Shown piece by piece: positions 13,679 through 14,896 of a DNA stretch of 14,896 nucleotides. Both the position numbers and the translations under genes were made by a program. The stretch covers positions 1 to 14,896 of the forward strand of contig JBDTWS010000104.1 of NCBI GenBank assembly GCA_040006575.1, read 5' to 3'. The stretch is from UKL13-2 sp040006575 (GTDB lineage: Bacteria > Pseudomonadota > Gammaproteobacteria > Burkholderiales > Usitatibacteraceae). The notes below the pieces were generated by a model. That model saw only the letters and a list, made by a program, of their open reading frames with translations. It was not told where the DNA came from and did no database searches. Every line of letters begins with the position of its first letter. Position 1 is the stretch's first letter.

Positions 13679-14404
13679 CTAAACGCTGCCTACCCGCTTT
13701 TGCGGAACCACACGTTCCTGATCGGCCAGCTTCGCTTCCAGTTCATCCAGCCGATTCAACAACACGGCCAGTTGTGCCTCCGACTGGTCGGAACGCCCGG
13801 CAATCGTCTTGAGAATGGCGTTAAGCGGATCATTCTCATTGGTGGTAATGGCATAGGCCGAGAACGCCTGGCCGACAATGCCGTTTTCCAGTCCTTCCAC
13901 AATCCGCGCCGGGATGCCGACCACGGTTGCGCCGGCAGGCACTTCCTTCACTACTACCGAATTTGAGCCGATTTTTGCACCGGCGCCAACGAGGAACGGC
14001 CCGAGAATCTTGGCACCCGCACCCACCGTTACGCCATCACCCAATGTCGGATGCCGCTTCCCCTTGTTCCAGGAAACACCGCCCAGCGTGACGCCGTGAT
14101 ACAGCGTGCAATCGTCACCGATCTGCGCGGTCTCACCAATGACAATGCCCATGCCGTGATCGATAAAGAAACGCCGGCCGATGGTGGCGCCCGGGTGAAT
14201 TTCCACACCGGTAAAAAATCGCGCGGCGTGCGAAGTCACGCGGCCCAGCCATTTGAGGCCCATGCGCCACAACGGTCCCGACAGATAACGGTGCCACCAG
14301 ATCGCGTGCATGCCTGGGTAACAGGTCACGACTTCCCACCAGTTGCGTGCGGCGGGATCGCGCGCGTAAACGCCGTGGATGTCTTCGCGAAGTCGGGAGA
14401 GCAT
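13679..14404 (-). CDS. cysE: Serine O-acetyltransferase CysE
   Basis: CysE acetylates serine with acetyl-CoA to O-acetylserine, the first step of cysteine synthesis; a cytoplasmic trimeric hexapeptide-repeat enzyme. From ATG 14404 it has 241 residues and begins MLSRLREDIHGVYARDPAAR, the usual start of this short CysE class. The left-handed beta-helix spans about residues 65-170. The catalytic D82-H83 (IDHGMG) and H103 (LYHGVTLGG) are in place. The tail beyond 200 is helical and charged. An in-frame TTG at 14500 would add 32 residues of no family resemblance and is rejected. There is no strong Shine-Dalgarno sequence; a promoter may lie in the 105-base gap after trmJ, but none is convincing. 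Confidence 0.95.
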   Translation of the reverse strand: MLSRLREDIHGVYARDPAARNWWEVVTCYPGMHAIWWHRYLSGPLWRMGLKWLGRVTSHAARFFTGVEIHPGATIGRRFFIDHGMGIVIGETAQIGDDCTLYHGVTLGGVSWNKGKRHPTLGDGVTVGAGAKILGPFLVGAGAKIGSNSVVVKEVPAGATVVGIPARIVEGLENGIVGQAFSAYAITTNENDPLNAILKTIAGRSDQSEAQLAVLLNRLDELEAKLADQERVVPQKRVGSV

Positions 14405-14490
14405 GGTTACACCATCAATAAACGGGACGGAATAAATCGGTCGGAAACGGATTTCGCCTGCAGCGAATTCCGTTGGGTATTCTCCCACGT

Positions 14491-14506
14491 TCGGCCGCAA
14501 GGCCGA
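14491..14506. other. Small hairpin between trmJ and cysE
   Basis: TCGGCC and GGCCGA form a perfect 6-bp stem with a 4-base loop, 3 bases after the trmJ stop. No T-tract follows on the - strand, so it is not a standard terminator. Confidence 0.35.
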
Positions 14507-14509
14507 GTT

Positions 14510-14896
14510 TCAAGAGCCCGGTTCGCTGCGACGCCGGGTTTTTTCAGCAATCAATGCGGCCAGCACGCCGCGCAGGATGGCGATTTCTTCGGGCTCCATG
14601 CGCGCGCGCATGAACAGCCGCCGCATGCGCGTCATGAAGCGCTTGGGTTCGGCGGGATCAAGAAAATCGGCGGTGACCGCAGCGGCTTCCAGGTGCTGCA
14701 GGAAGCCTTCGATTTCTGCGAGGCTGGAGGCCGGGCGCGCAGGTTCGTCGTTCACCGTAAACGCACTTGCCGCCATCATCATTTCATACGCGGCCAGCTG
14801 AATCGCCTGCGATACATTGAGCGAGCTGTAAACCGGATTGGCTGGAATCATCGCGATCATCTGGCAGCGATCGACTTCCTCATTCGACAGCCCGAA
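14510..14896 (-). CDS. trmJ: tRNA (cytidine/uridine-32-2'-O)-methyltransferase TrmJ, C-terminal part (5' end outside window)
   Basis: TrmJ is a SPOUT-class enzyme that 2'-O-methylates position 32 of several tRNAs. The frame is open to the edge of the window, giving the last 128 residues of a protein of about 250. The visible start FGLSNEEVDRC followed by IPANPVYSSLNVSQAIQ is the SPOUT motif 2/3 region, with the conserved IPAN and SSLN that form the SAM-binding knot. After a variable linker comes the C-terminal helical extension, containing FLQHLEAAAVTADFLDP and RRLFMRARMEPEEIAILRG, typical of TrmJ and absent from shorter TrmL. The trmJ-cysE order recurs in Betaproteobacteria as I recall it. 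Confidence 0.93.
   Translation of the reverse strand, partial: FGLSNEEVDRCQMIAMIPANPVYSSLNVSQAIQLAAYEMMMAASAFTVNDEPARPASSLAEIEGFLQHLEAAAVTADFLDPAEPKRFMTRMRRLFMRARMEPEEIAILRGVLAALIAEKTRRRSEPGS

Noticed and set aside
14405..14500. N-terminal extension of CysE from a TTG codon at 14500
   Set aside because: The added 32 residues do not resemble the family, whereas MLSRLREDIH at ATG 14404 is the normal start.

Overview
The window comes from a GC-rich betaproteobacterial chromosome. The evidence is the mfd-serB pair, a DUF3460 protein (a family I know only from Betaproteobacteria), a complete isc operon and a GlrK/GlrR (QseE/QseF) two-component system. I cannot name the genus. There are no prophage, IS, CRISPR, tRNA or rRNA signatures.

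Left part (1-3740). The 3' end of mfd (transcription-coupled repair) overlaps serB (phosphoserine phosphatase) on the + strand. Facing them on the - strand are a secreted protein with a DUF4214-like N-terminus and a dockerin-like C-terminus, and a small DUF3460 gene.

Middle (3690-7653, + strand). glrK, a small lipoprotein gene (QseG/YfhG position) and glrR form one operon: sensor kinase, lipoprotein partner and sigma-54 enhancer-binding response regulator. The 240 bases after glrR hold an ordered regulatory array: two GlrR-type enhancers (one exact TGTC-N10-GACA, one with a single mismatch), a consensus-matching IHF site between them, and a sigma-54 promoter with exact spacing. About 12 bases further on begins a roughly 132-nt RNA that closes with a 14-bp helix and ends in a strong intrinsic terminator. 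It reads as a sigma-54/GlrR-controlled small RNA, analogous in regulation to enterobacterial GlmY but without sequence resemblance that I can see. This is the most interesting part of the window.

Right part (7690-13405, - strand). A complete iscR-iscS-iscU-iscA-hscB-hscA-fdx-iscX operon for Fe-S cluster assembly. Its promoter (TTGATA-17-TATACT) is covered by two tandem IscR type 1 sites, as expected for autorepression. A strong intrinsic-terminator-like hairpin sits between iscA and hscB and may lower expression of the chaperone half. Upstream of iscR, on the same strand, are cysE (serine acetyltransferase) and the 3' part of trmJ (tRNA 2'-O-methyltransferase). The cysE-iscR gap carries a REP-like pair of palindromes and one copy of a roughly 62-bp repeat whose other copy lies after serB.

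Taken together, SerB makes serine, CysE starts its conversion to cysteine, and IscS takes sulfur from cysteine for Fe-S clusters. The GlrK/QseG/GlrR/sRNA block is a separate signalling unit that converges on the 3' end of the isc operon.
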